DNA of 64,000 bases from Sternotherus odoratus (lineage: Eukaryota; Chordata; Testudines; Kinosternidae): NCBI GenBank assembly GCA_032164245.1, contig JAVMKO010000003.1:29821390-29885389 (forward strand). Reading direction: 5' to 3'. The translations under genes and the position numbers were made by a program. The notes under the pieces are model-generated. The model ran no database searches and was not told the origin of the DNA. It saw nothing but the letters and a program-made list of their open reading frames with translations. This document shows positions 1-10,625 of this stretch, one piece after another (position 1 is the first letter of the stretch; each line of letters starts with the position of its first letter).

Positions 1-1937
1 GAACTACGAAACAACAAACGGAATGCCAACACCTACGGAAGAGTCTCCAAGGCCATGCTGGAAAGGGGCCACAACAGGGACACCACACAGTGCCGCGTGA
101 AAATTAAGGAGCTGCGGCAATCTTTCCAGAAAGCCAAGGAGGCAAACGGGCGATCAGGGGGCGCGCCACGGACATGCAGGTTCTACAATGAACTAAATGC
201 CATAATGGGGGGCGCCCCCACCACCATCGCGCCGGTGTGCGTGGACTCCACCGATGGGATCATCGTCAGGGAGGAGACTGATTCCGAGGAGGACGAGCAT
301 GAAGAAGAAAATCTCACAGAGCAGCAGGAGCCCAGCGGAGAACCCTTGTACCCAGAGAGCCAGGAGCTGTTTGTCACCCTGGAGCCAGTACCCTCCCAAG
401 CCTCCCAGGGGGGTAAGTGTTTCTTTTTTAAGTGATTACATGACGCGTGATTTTGTAAAGGAAGCATTTATTAATGAGTAACTTGCCCTAAGGACTTAGC
501 GTGCTTTCATTGCTGGTCAATTTCTACTCAAAGAGTTTGTCAATATACTCCGGGATTGACCATAAGTCCTCCGCGGACATTTCAAGGAAGCTATCCAAGA
601 GGTAGCGATGAATCCAGCGCAGCAGATTTCTGGGGAGAGCTACCTTATCTGGTCCCCCGTGATAGGACACCAACCCACGCCACGAAAGTAGTAGGTTGTC
701 TGGTATCATTGAGCAGGCTAGCATTGCGGCGTATGGACCAGGACTTTGCATGGACTCAAGGAGCATGCGCTCCCTATCTCTCCGAGAAATTCTCAGCAAA
801 GTGATGTCATTCAGGGTTGCCTGTTTGAGATACGGACTGCAATTAGTCGGGAGATAAAGAGTCCCAGCTGCAAAGTACTCTTTTCTGCTGAGGACCGACG
901 AACCGCCCCCCCCCCCCACAAACGCTGACCGCCGCCCCCCCCCCAGCCCGTAGCGTTAGCTGGCAGGGAATCCGAGCCGTCTGCACGCGGTCTGAAGAGC
1001 CCCAAAAAGACCTTAGCCCTTAGCGAGAGATTTTTTGGCATTTGCTTTGCAGTTTGCGGTTTCAGTGGGAGCCAGCCACGCGGTGGGGGGAAGGGGGCGG
1101 GGTTGCTCTACAGTATGCAGGTGCCACTTTTAACTTACCATGGCCGGCTGCACGGTGATTTCAGAAGCTGTCTTGGGCTGAGGCACGCATATGTGTCTGA
1201 GATGCTCTGACTTTTCTGTGAGCTCTCCTCTCCTTTTAGGTGTAGAACATGACCTTGTACAGAAATCATATCAGGCCTCTGAATACTGAGTTTGCAAATG
1301 GCATAGTACTCCCATTGTGTACCGTCCGAGACTGCATCTGCCTCCTAACCTTGAATGTATCTGTCTCATAACTTTCAAACTTTCTTTTCCCACACACTTG
1401 CCCACAGATGAACAACAACAGATGAACTCCCGCCCTGCACCGCAGAAAAGAAAGCGTAAAAAGAAAACGCGAACGCGCGATGAGATGTTCACTGAACTCC
1501 TGGAGAACTCGCGCGCTGAGGCAGCCCGCCAGACGGACTGGAGGGAAAAAATGATACAGGCAAGGGAACGAGACAGAGAGGAAAGGAATCGAGAGAGAGA
1601 GGAAAGGAGAGCCGCTGCAGAAAAGAGGGAAGCCGCTGCAGAAAAGAGGGAAGCCGCTGCAGAAAAGAGGGTAGAACGTGAGGAAAGACGCATGGATGCT
1701 TTCCTCCGCATAATGGAGGACCAGAGCGACATGCTGCGATCTCTGGTGGAGCTGCAGCATGCCCAAAGACCACCTTTGCAGCCCCTTTGTAACCACCTCC
1801 CCCCCTCCCCAACTCCCATAGATTCCCCACCCAGACGCGTGGTGAGAACACGGGGGGGCAAGGCCCGTGGGCCGCTCCACTCCACCCCACAAGCCAGCAG
1901 AAGCAGCAGCAGGCTGACTTTCTCAGAAAACTTTTAA
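1..1937 (+). CDS. Harbinger MYB/SANT-like DNA-binding partner protein, 5'-partial, two exons
   Basis: In PIF/Harbinger elements the MYB-like protein helps bring the transposase to the nucleus and to the element ends. Exon 1 is open from the first base to 412; its frame carries the end of a MYB/SANT-like (Myb_DNA-bind_4) domain, with the stretch CRVKIKELRQSFQKAKE and then CRFYNELNAIMGG, followed by an acidic linker. A strong donor (GGG|GTAAGTG) follows 412. Exon 2 starts at 1408 after a pyrimidine-rich tract ending CCCACAG. Exon 1 ends after the first base of a codon and exon 2 supplies the other two (GAT), so the frame is kept exactly. Exon 2 encodes a basic stretch (KRKRKKKTRTR, a likely nuclear signal), a highly charged Arg/Glu region with three AAAEKRE-type repeats that should form a coiled coil, and a tail ending SENF. 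AATAAA at 2076-2081 is the likely poly(A) signal. The start codon is outside the window. Confidence 0.85.
467..472 (-). terminator. Antisense poly(A) signal AATAAA after the intronic ORF
   Basis: TTTATT on the plus strand reads AATAAA on the minus strand, about 52 bases downstream of the stop codon of the antisense ORF. This is the normal spacing for a short 3' UTR and supports that ORF being a transcription unit of its own. Confidence 0.45.
524..919 (-). CDS. Unrecognised antisense ORF in the intron of the Harbinger MYB-like gene
   Basis: I do not recognise this protein. The open frame reads at least 125 residues from the C-run at 906-917 to a TAG at 524-526. It has ordinary protein composition, with an Arg/Leu-rich part (LLRISRRDRERMLLESM) and a C-terminus rich in Trp, Leu and acidic residues (SAEDLWSIPEYIDKLFE). 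An antisense AATAAA lies at 467-472, about 50 bases past the stop. No ATG lies in this frame after the stop just upstream of the C runs. The neighbouring frame has an ATG at 1039-1041 and runs open into the 12-C run; one extra base in that run would join the two into about 170 residues. It may be a third element-encoded gene with a homopolymer slip, or a chance ORF. The poly(A) signal and composition favour the first. Confidence 0.45.
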   Translation of the reverse strand: MGGGGGSSVLSRKEYFAAGTLYLPTNCSPYLKQATLNDITLLRISRRDRERMLLESMQSPGPYAAMLACSMIPDNLLLSWRGLVSYHGGPDKVALPRNLLRWIHRYLLDSFLEMSAEDLWSIPEYIDKLFE

Positions 1938-2075
1938 AAGCTGCTGTGTCTTGCCCACCCCTCCTCTCCCCCCTTCCCCCCCCCCTCCTTTGCCCGCTCC
2001 TCCCCCACTGCGACTGCCGGTTTCCCTCCAGGATACCAGGACAGTGATCCCCTGTATTTGTATTTCCGATGAACC

Positions 2076-2113
2076 AATAAAGGAACCATGATTTTTCCAA
2101 CAGTGATTTTATT
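2076..2113. terminator. Facing poly(A) signals of the two convergent Harbinger genes
   Basis: AATAAA at 2076-2081 on the plus strand follows the stop of the MYB-like gene by about 140 bases. Reverse-strand AATAAA at 2108-2113 follows the transposase stop by about 105 bases. The signals are only 26 bases apart and face each other, so the 3' UTRs of the two transcripts are predicted to overlap. Confidence 0.65.
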
Positions 2114-2215
2114 TCCTCTGCAAGCATGGGGATGGGGGAGGGAAAGCATGGGGAGGGGGGGAGGGAAAGAGGGTACAAGGGCAGCAGGCTTAGAGCACAG
2201 CAAGGGAGCAGATTC

Positions 2216-3592
2216 TCAAACGCCATCTCGACCACTCATAAAACTGTCTTTCAAGGCGTCCCTGAGGCGCAGGACCTCACGGTGGGCTCTTTTACTTTCC
2301 CTGCTGTGTGGCTGCTCATAAGTAGCAGAAAGTAAATTTGCCTCTGCCTCCCAGCCCGCCATAAACGTTTCCCCCTTGCTCTCACAGATATTGTGGAGCA
2401 CAGAGCAAGCAGCTATAACAATGGGGATATTTCTCTCGCGGATGTCTGAGCGAATGAGTAAGGAACGCCATCTCCCCTTCAAGCGGCCAAATGCACACTC
2501 CACGGCCATTCTGCACTTGCTCAGCCTGTAGTTGAACAGCTCCTGACCCCTGTCCAGGGCTCCTGTGTAGGGCTTCATAAGCCAGGGCATTAGGGGGTAG
2601 GCTGGGTCCCCAATGATCACGATCGGCATTTCGACCCCCCCCACGGAAATTTTCTGGTCGGGGAAGAAAGTGCCTTGCTGCAGCTGTCTAAAAACCCTAG
2701 AGTTCCTGAACACTCGAGCGTCATGAAGCTTTCCCGGCCACCCGACGTAGAGATCGGTGAAACGTCCCTTGTGGTCAACCACTGCTTGCATGACCATTGA
2801 GTAATATCCCTTCCGGTTTCTGTACTCAGCGGCCTCGTGGTCCGGTGCCAGGATAGGGATATGAGTCCCATCTATAGCCCCACCACAGTTAGGGAATCCC
2901 ATGGCGGCAAAGCCATCTATTGTGGCTTGCAGGTTTCCGAGGTTTATAACCCGGTGTAGCAGCCGCTCGACGATTGCCCTGCTTACTTGCATCACAGCAA
3001 AGCCCACTGTAGACCTACCCACCCCAAACTGATTTGCCACTGACCGGTAGCTGTCTGGCGTTGCAAGCTTCCAGAGGGCTATCGCCACTCGCTTCTCCAC
3101 TGTAAGGGCCGCTCTCATTTTGGTATTCCTGCGCTGGAGGGCCGGGGACAGCAAGTCACAAAGTTCCATGAAGGTGCCCTTTCGCATGCGGAAGTTTCTG
3201 AGCCACTGGGAGTCATCCCAGACCCGCAGCACTATGCGGTCCCACCAGTCCGTGCTTGTTTCCCTGGCCCAGAATCGGCGTTCGATGGCATGAGCCTGCC
3301 CCATTGCCACCATTCTTGACAGATTGTCAGTCGCCCTACTTGCAAAAACGGCAGTGTCCATGTCGTCCCCGCTGTGCACGTCAGTGTCCCTGTCGTCCCC
3401 GCTGTGCACGGCAGTGTCCCTGTCGTCCCCGCTGTGCTTGTCCATCTCCTCCTCACTGTCGTCGAGTTCCGGAAAGCGCAGTTCTCCCCGGATCGCATTC
3501 CTCCTCTGCAGACGGTGCAGCAGGAACTCTGCAACCGTGATCGAGGTCCTCACAACAGCCATTACTGCAGCCGTGGTGTCAGCGGGCTCCAT
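2216..3592 (-). CDS. PIF/Harbinger DDE transposase, intact
   Basis: This 458-residue protein is the nuclease that cuts and pastes the element. An N-terminal acidic region holds three tandem copies of a 10-residue HSGDDRDTAV-type repeat (residues 53-83), encoded by a 30-bp DNA repeat. A helix-turn-helix-like segment lies at about residues 165-205 (LWKLATPDSYRSVANQFGVG). The DDE_Tnp_4 nuclease domain follows, with the three expected acidic residues: D241 in GGAIDGTHIPI, D291 in GWPGKLHDARVF and E365 in KCRMAVECAFGRLKGRW; the family signature IIGDPAYPLMPWL is at about 327-337. The ATG at 3590-3592 has A at -3 and G at +4, a good Kozak context. Length and motifs match full-size Harbinger transposases, and there is no stop or frameshift, so it may still be active. 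Confidence 0.93.
   Translation of the reverse strand: MEPADTTAAVMAVVRTSITVAEFLLHRLQRRNAIRGELRFPELDDSEEEMDKHSGDDRDTAVHSGDDRDTDVHSGDDMDTAVFASRATDNLSRMVAMGQAHAIERRFWARETSTDWWDRIVLRVWDDSQWLRNFRMRKGTFMELCDLLSPALQRRNTKMRAALTVEKRVAIALWKLATPDSYRSVANQFGVGRSTVGFAVMQVSRAIVERLLHRVINLGNLQATIDGFAAMGFPNCGGAIDGTHIPILAPDHEAAEYRNRKGYYSMVMQAVVDHKGRFTDLYVGWPGKLHDARVFRNSRVFRQLQQGTFFPDQKISVGGVEMPIVIIGDPAYPLMPWLMKPYTGALDRGQELFNYRLSKCRMAVECAFGRLKGRWRSLLIRSDIRERNIPIVIAACSVLHNICESKGETFMAGWEAEANLLSATYEQPHSRESKRAHREVLRLRDALKDSFMSGRDGV
3343..3440 (-). repeat. 30-bp tandem repeat, three copies, within the transposase gene
   Basis: The plus strand shows three units of the form GTGTCC(C/A)TGTCGTCCCCGC followed by TGTGCACGG-type sequence. 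They encode the HSGDDRDTAV repeats of the acidic N-terminus. The 30-base period keeps the frame. Confidence 0.8.
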
Positions 3593-3633
3593 GCTTGCAA
3601 TGCTATGGCGTTAGCACGGCGGAGAAAGGGCGC

Positions 3634-3799
3634 GAATTATGGGATGCCTACCTACAGTGCACCGCTCGGAATGGGGGTGGGCGGCGCGGAAAAAGGGCGC
3701 GAAATTTGGAAATGCCTACCCATAGTGCAGCACTCGAAATGGTGCCTGCTGGGGGATCAGGGAACTGTGGGATAGGTACCCACAGTGCAACGCTCGTCA
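3634..3799 (+). repeat. Three subterminal repeats at the Harbinger right end
   Basis: Three copies of about 36 bases start at 3634, 3701 and 3763. They share the core GGGATGCCTACC, then CACAGTGCANCGCTCG, with a few mismatches each. Spacing is about 65 bases. Their place between the transposase start codon and the terminus suggests binding sites for the MYB-like protein or the transposase, or promoter elements; that role is inference. Confidence 0.6.
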
Positions 3800-3951
3800 T
3801 GTCGACGCTTGCAAAAGTTTTGCGGACAGACACTGTCTACGTACTGTGCGTAGCTGTGCCTAGTGAAGACACACAACATCGACTGTATACCGTCGCGTTC
3901 ACAACATCGACATAAAGGAAATCGAACTACTGCTGTAGTGAAGACATACCC

Positions 3952-6900
3952 TTATATACAAATATACCTGTCTTGAGGAGTGCAATGGGAGTTTACATCC
4001 AAGTAGCAAACAACTACAAATAATTACACACAATTTACATATTTTTTGTTACTTGAACTTTTTGTCAGATTATCATAAAAAAATTATGATTCAAGATGTC
4101 TTCCTCTATCTTTTCAAACTATGCATATTTCTCTGTTTGTGTTCATAAAAGACAAGCAAACCAGATTCCACAATCCCTTCTTCAAAAACAGGTGTTACCA
4201 CCCAACGCTTCATCAGGTCAGAACTCCCTGAATTGCTGGCAAAGAGTGGGATCATAAAATATGACCATGTAGATCACTGTTGCTACCACTGTTATATAAC
4301 TGTAACAAATCTTGTACAAAGGTTCTCAAGTAAAGTGTCTATGGAAAGGTTATGATTTACTGAATATTATGCTGTTTGTATGCATATATCATTTTTGTAT
4401 GTGAGATTATGAGCACTGGCTCCATACCTGTATTTCAAATATGCTTGCTCCTGTGGTAATGCCCACAAGGTATTTAGCGGTCACATCTTGAAGGGACTAT
4501 TCAAGTTAAGTGGCCAATCAAAAGAACACTTAACTCACAATCGAAGATGCCGATGTACACTGAATGGACTTTCCTGAGGTTGTTCCATCTGAAGTGACTA
4601 AGCAAAATTATGCATGGACATGTGATTTGCCCAAGTGACTCCAAACACCATCCTGATTTTCTACTAGCTGTGCTCAGGACTTTGATTGAAACAATCATTT
4701 CCCTCCACATGGCAGAATCTGTCAAAGGCACTGGAAACATCTCTATTTTGACTCTTTCCTGCTCAAGCCTGTGAACTATGAATTTATACTAATGGGAGCA
4801 CTCTAACCAAGGGATACAGGACTTACCAATGACTTGAAAGCAACCAGAGACTTGATTTAAACCAGCAGTTCATTTCATCACTGCTATAAGCCTGAACCAC
4901 AAACTTTGCAATGATTGTATGTACTTGATTCCTTTCACCAATTTTGTCTCACTTTTTTAAAAAAAATAATTAAATAAACCTCTAGATTTCAGATACTAAA
5001 GGATTGGCAACATCATGATTTTTTAGTAAGATCTGAGTTGTGTAGTGACCTGGGTGTGTGACTGGTCCTTTGGGATCAGAAGAACCCTTTGTTTGATTAA
5101 ACTGGTTTTGAAGAACCACTCATCTTTACGTCTAGTGTCTGGGTATTGAATCCAGGACTAGAGTGCCTGGGAAATTGCTTTTCTTACTTCTTATTGGTCA
5201 GTGTGGTGAAACAGAAGTTTACTTTTGTTACTGGTTTGGTATAGCTTAAGGGAGAATAACCGCCAGTTTGGGGGAGTATCTGCCCTGTTTCTCAGCAGTT
5301 TGTCCTGAATTTGGTATTCTCAGTGGTAACCCATTGAGCCCCACTGGCAATTTTGGAAAAAAAAAATCCCTCTCTTTGGGGGTTAATCCATTCACAAAAA
5401 TCTTTTGGTGACTCAAAAAAGTAAAGAAGCAAAAACCAACAACTTGCTTCTGGTTTAATGAAATAATTGTACATCCCAAAACATTTCATTTCTATATTTT
5501 CTCTTCTGTTTTCTTAAATAAATTTCATTACAAAGTTTGTCCATCTCTATCTGTAAATAATTTTCCTTTCACAGAAAAAAATATCGGAGAAACAATTTAT
5601 TTGACTTTTAAATACACCTCCATTACCACAAAACAGTCACCTGGCTAGTACAGTTATTGTGATTTTTATGAGCATTGTGGTCCTAAATCCTCTGTATTCA
5701 CAGGAGTACTACATAAATCCCAGATTAAAATAGTGCTTGAAGGACAACAGCAAATAACAAAGCAACAATTTGGATAAACCTAAACAAGTGTTAGTTCCCA
5801 GTTATATTAGCTGCCCACTACTGGTCCTCAAGAATGTCAATTGTAATTTTGCACCACTTTTGTGATTTATCAACCTCATTAACTGAATAAATGGTTTGTT
5901 CAGTGTGACTCCATCCTGCAAGCTGTTGAACAATAAGATCCTGATATGGCAAAACACTTAAACAGCTGATTAACTTTAAGACTTTTAATGTTAGTCAGTG
6001 AAACTACTCAAGGGCTTAAAGAGAAACATGAATTTACATATTTTCTTGGATCAGGTCTCTGTTTGCTCACCACCCCGCAGGGCTGAGTCCTATAGGCTTA
6101 ATCCTACTCCCATTTACTTCAATGGACAAGGATTAAGTCCTATATGAGAAATCCACCCTGCTGCAATGTTAAGTGGAAACCCAGTAGCTCTAAAACTTTA
6201 TCAAGGGAAAATCCCTGATAACTACCAATAGAACTAATGTTCATCCTTTCTATTGGCCATAAACACTAAGAATTAAAGCCATAACAATATGCGGGCAAAT
6301 GACATAAATCTTAACACCTCCATTTCATTGCAATAGAATGTCCCTTTTCAGGGTTGCTTTTAAATTAATATCCCAGAGAACTCTATAAATCCCAAGGCTA
6401 CTAATGAATCTCTTTAGGAGCACTTTGAAAGTCTCATACTATTGTATCGACAATATCACGGTCCTGGACCCTTTTGTATTACAGTGCTACCTACATCTGT
6501 GCAGCACAATTACAGACTCAAAATCTTCCTTGATTTGTTTCCCCTCTTTGGTACATGCCAGTCATTGTAATCTCAGATTTCAGAAACCTTTTGAATTTTG
6601 CCTATCCCTTCCTTGCCTCTTTCTGATCTCCAGTTGGTTTTATTATACAAATAAGAACAAAACTCAGCTCTCACCTTTGTGGGTCTGTGCAGCCATGGGA
6701 CTCTGAATTTCAAGGTCATTCAGATATAAAGCAGAACCTCAGACTGCTATTTTAAAGTAAGTTTGTAGCACTTTTCCTTGCAAGCATAGCTTTGAAAATG
6801 TAGTTTGATGTAAACCAAATCAAACCAGGCACTGAGATTGAAAACTTGTAACTGATTTTTTCCCCCTAAATATCATAGTTTATTCATAATCTCAAACTTC

Positions 6901-8104
6901 CATGTATGGGGGAAAATAGTTATTGATCCTTTGATTTTGGGCAAGCCCATATGAATTGACAGTTGAGGATGGTAGTGCTACATAGATTACCACAATTGGC
7001 ACTAGTCACCACAAGTTTCCCACCTATAGCTAGCTCTTCTCCTTGGCTGAGCAGCTAGTGTGGTCAAGACACAAGGAGGGGCATTTCAAGAGCATGAAAG
7101 GCAGCATGCTTTAGTGAACCACACGCGGGACTAAGAATAAGGAACTGATTGCAGCGCAACACTGCTTCCCTCTTTGGTCCTTGCCAAGTTACTTAGGGCA
7201 CTATTATCAAAGTGGAGTGTCTCTGAAAAACAGGCCACTTTCATTTATGCATCTAATTTATAACACTCACAGAGGGGCTGTTGTAACAATCAAGGAATTA
7301 TGTCTGCAAAGTATTATACAGGTGCAAAACTCACTAGAATTTACACAAAACCCTCCAGTGCCTGGGAATCTAGCAACAATCAGGGCCATCATCACTTGCG
7401 AAACGTCTCTAATGTTAGCAAAGAACAAAGATACACAGATTCCAGAATAAACAGATGTGTTCCACTTCTACTGCTCCAGGAGGCTGACATGAGACCTAAA
7501 GATCCACTTCTCCACAACAACACACTATACATAAGTTACTATTATTACATACTATTGCTGCCCACAGCGTCTTCACTCTTTTCGTGTCCTCTTTGACTAT
7601 GTCATTGTAGAGCAGAACCTTGCAAAAGTTTTGGTTGTTTGAAATCTGTTTCAAATTGATGGATTTTTGTGCTCAATACTAAAACATTCTCCTGGAATAT
7701 TCGCCTTTTGTAGAGTGATTTTTAGTACAGATTGCTTAGCCAGATGAGAAAATTCATCAGTCAAACAATATGTAAAGTAAAATCAAATTATCATCAAATA
7801 TATATTTTAGAACAAGTAATCAGAATTTTAAATACAAATATTAAATACAAATATAAAAATATCAGATGTTGAACTGTTTGACAAAGTGTTTATAATGTTA
7901 AAAATTGAGAAAATTGCTCTCACAGTATGATAAATACTTTTAAAAACAAAATGATGTTCTAGTAAGCTTCTTTTACAGACTAGCCTTCTTCTAGTCTGGG
8001 TCCAGCAATCACTCACACTCCTGTGGTTCCTGTCCTTTGTTCCAGTTTTTTCAAGTATCTTCTGGGGGTTGAGATCTCTTGAGTCAGCTGCAGACAAAAT
8101 GGAA
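3952..8104. other. AT-rich intergenic DNA, no gene seen
   Basis: Only short ORFs without recognisable protein features are present. A stretch around 6060-6150 contains the CATTTACTTCAATGGA-type motif common in old sauropsid retroposon tails, but it is too degraded to classify. No splice-linked coding exons, RNA genes or intact repeats were recognised. Confidence 0.5.
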
Positions 8105-8203
8105 GGATATACAAAAATAGAGAATAATATATAAAAACAGTTTTAAAAAAAGAAATTCATTCAATATAAAGAGGTTGATTAATTTTTGTTACATTTATAT
8201 TGT
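8105..8203 (+). repeat. Arm 1 of a dispersed inverted repeat
   Basis: This stretch of about 98 bases (from TACAAAAATAGAGAATAATA to ACATTTATATTGTCATTG) matches the reverse complement of 11164-11262 at roughly 94 percent by eye. Weaker similarity continues past 8240 (TTGATCAGGGTAACTGA) to sequence on the other side of the solo LTR. The source family is not recognised. Confidence 0.7.
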
Positions 8204-8331
8204 CATTGGGTGTTTGGAAAAAAATTGATCAGGGTAACTGATGGGTCTGGTTATTGATAAGTGTATCTTTACAAGATTCGGTGGAATGCTCAGAATGCTG
8301 GGTGGGTTCTGTTTTATTTAGCAAAATAAAT

Positions 8332-8396
8332 CAAATTAATAAACACATAGCTGTGCATTTTTAAATTAATAAACACACACCTCTGCATTTTTAAAA
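8332..8396. repeat. Short tandem duplication, two units of about 33 bp
   Basis: Two adjacent copies of AAATTAATAAACACA followed by about 18 bases ending GCATTTTT are present with a few differences. It is AT-rich and has no coding content. Confidence 0.6.
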
Positions 8397-10284
8397 AGGA
8401 TTGCAAGTTTTTCATACATTTGAAAGGCATTGTGCATTCATGATAAATTTGCTAGGGAAAGCTCTGCAGAATAGCACTCATGATGATATTATAATGTGTT
8501 TTTTTTTCCCCTTAAAGTAATTGAATCAATTGGTGAAACGGGGAGTGAAAAAGTTCTATAAAACTTTCTCCCCAAAGTAATTATGACTGTAGGAGGAGCT
8601 ACACTCAGAACAACATTCTGACTATAGTTCACCCCTCACACCTACCCTGACAAAAACTGCTACATATATATCATGATTTTATTATGGTTATGCTTGTTTT
8701 GTATTTATACAGGTGCACAAATGTGTGGAATTTTAAAGATAAAAGAATTTTTTTGATTCTCTTCTCTTGCAGAGGTGTAAATCCAGAGTAAATAGAATGG
8801 AGTTACATGACTCTAAAGCCTGTGTAAAAGAGATCAGAATTAATCCTGGTGTTCCTGTCTGAAGAATTTACAATCCAAATTATGAGTTGATGATGTGAAT
8901 TACTTTCTTTGCTTTGGTAGTTTAATAAATGTAGAATATTTATCAATCAAGACTGGTTCTAGCAAGGATTTTTCCTAAAGAGCTATCCAGACATGTCACA
9001 AGTAGAGAGAATATTTCCTTGAGAACCAACATGGCTATTCATTTTTACATTTCTTCCACTGAAAACTGATCTACCTATGCCTTCAATCAACTAATTACAC
9101 TGAAAATGAATGTTGGAAATGATCATATTTATTTTCAGAGTGCTAACCTATACAAATGGTTTTTGGAAGAGTACATTAGCAGAAGCATGTGGACTCATAA
9201 AACATGGAGTTTAGCTAACTGAATAGAAATTAACATTCTTTAGCAGAAATTTTTTTCAAGGGGAACAGTGATTTGCATAATATAATAGGAATTATGAAAA
9301 AACAACCTTATAGCTGAATGATTGGGGTACAAAATAAATATGCAGCCCAAACCTTCCCTTCATGTTCATAAATATCCCATCAGGTCCATGCTCCCCTACT
9401 TACCAGTAATGATTTAGTTTGTGCTCACTTGTGTAGCTGTAACGTTAGGCAGCAGCTACCCCTAAGAATCATTCTTAATCAGAGTGAGATTTAGGCAGAA
9501 CAGAGTGTATTCCTCAATATCAAAGATGAGTTTCACCGCATTTAATTGTATTGTTTTCTTGCAGGAACTAGTTGCTTAACATTCAGAGAAATAGAACCAG
9601 ATTATAATGAACAAACTATCAATAATAATAATAGTCTAATTTATTAATTATTATCTGCAATGGCACCACGTGGAGATTTGCAGTGAAGTTTAAGCAATTC
9701 CATTATCTGTTGCACTAGATACAGGACCATACTTCCCTTGATTCTGCTCAATCAACATTCTTTGCTGTGATAGGACACAAGCTCTTTGCTTCTTCCTGTT
9801 TTTTATTTCACACTCCACATTGGTGTTTTCTCTGCCTGACTATTCAAGCTGCTGCTCTTGCTTTCTCTGAGTGGATCAGTTAGGAGTACTTGTTGGGTTC
9901 TTTACCATGGCATCTCAGCTGCTCAGAAAGAGCAACCTCAGGAAGGGACACTTCACTCATCAGGAGGGACTCATCAGGAAACAACGCTGCATTTACAGTT
10001 ATGATTTTCTCTGTGGAGTGGGAAGGCTTTGGGAAATTGCGTGAAGTCAGTCTTTCTGGTCTCTAGAAGAAGGTTTTATGCACAGTCTGGATGATTAGTA
10101 GGTAATCAAGCCTGGAAGTCAGTTCTGGCAATAGTTCTCCTGTGAATGCTTCTACTGTGGGCCTTGGGCCTTGCTCGTAATGTGTAGTGACAAGGAAAAA
10201 CTTCAGGAAAGTATTTTTTCTAACTGAATTATGCTATGGTGCATTTTGTAACAACAGAACCTAGTGAAAGTGTCCCTGCAATAG
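8397..10284. other. Intergenic DNA, no gene seen
   Basis: No ORF with recognisable composition or motifs is present. Part of 9640-10284 may belong to the hAT element whose transposase remnant starts just downstream, but I could not align it. Confidence 0.4.
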
Positions 10285-10620
10285 TGACGGCCAGAGCATT
10301 TTCTATAATTTATTGACATTGATGATACTACTGGAGCTGGTATGACAAATGTACTTCTTAAAAGGCTGGAAGATATGGGAATTGCGATAGCTGACATGAG
10401 AGGAAAGAACAGAAGAGTTACAGACATGGATCCGAGAGTTAAACCCTCAAGCTTTTTTTGTCCCATGAAGTTCTCATTCATTGAACTTGCTGGTCAGTGA
10501 TGCAGCATCAGCTTTTCGTGAGGGTGCTGAATTTTTTAAATGGAATTCAAAGCTTCTATGTATTTTTCTCTGCATCAACTCATTGATGGCAAATTCAGTC
10601 ACCCTGATCAAATTTAATGG
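10285..10620 (+). pseudogene. Decayed hAT transposase, ZMYM1-like, internal fragment
   Basis: Translation of the plus strand in pieces gives FIDIDDTTGAGMTNVLLKRL and EDMGIAIADMRGKNRR, then SHSLNLLVSDAASAFREGAE in another frame, then SFYVFFSASTH, a stop, and WQI. These are consecutive blocks of the nuclease-domain region seen in ZMYM1-like (TTF-type zinc finger) hAT transposases. At least two frame changes and two stop codons separate them, and a segment between MRG and the next block is shortened. The upstream zinc-finger part and the C-terminal dimerisation domain were not found. It is non-functional. Confidence 0.7.
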
Positions 10621-10625
10621 CAATG

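Larger units (their letters stand above)
413..1407 (+). other. Intron of the MYB-like gene
   Basis: The 995-base stretch has consensus GTAAGT and CAG borders and joins two frames in the correct phase. It contains the antisense ORF at 524-919, two long C runs (906-917 and 935-944) and a TC-rich 3' part. The acceptor at 1406-1407 is preceded by a polypyrimidine tract. The prediction rests on splice consensus and phase; no transcript was seen. Confidence 0.75.
1..3951. mobile_element. PIF/Harbinger DNA transposon, left end beyond the window
   Basis: Two diagnostic Harbinger genes are present: a DDE_Tnp_4-type transposase and a MYB/SANT-like partner, transcribed toward each other. The probable right terminus is 3951: the reverse complement of the last bases starts GGGTATGTCTTCACTAC and the next three bases are TTA, which fits the 3-bp TWA target sites of this superfamily. 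The left terminus is not in the window, so the terminal inverted repeat cannot be matched. Both gene frames are long and open, so the copy looks young. The right-end assignment is inference; the superfamily assignment is firm. Confidence 0.85.

Noticed and set aside
1266..2235. Minus-strand frames of 204-248 residues opposite MYB-like exon 2
   Set aside because: They mirror the charged AAAEKRE repeats and the C-rich 3' UTR.
3256..3775. Plus-strand frames rich in Cys/Pro/Arg opposite the transposase start
   Set aside because: They are antisense to the 30-bp repeats of the transposase gene.
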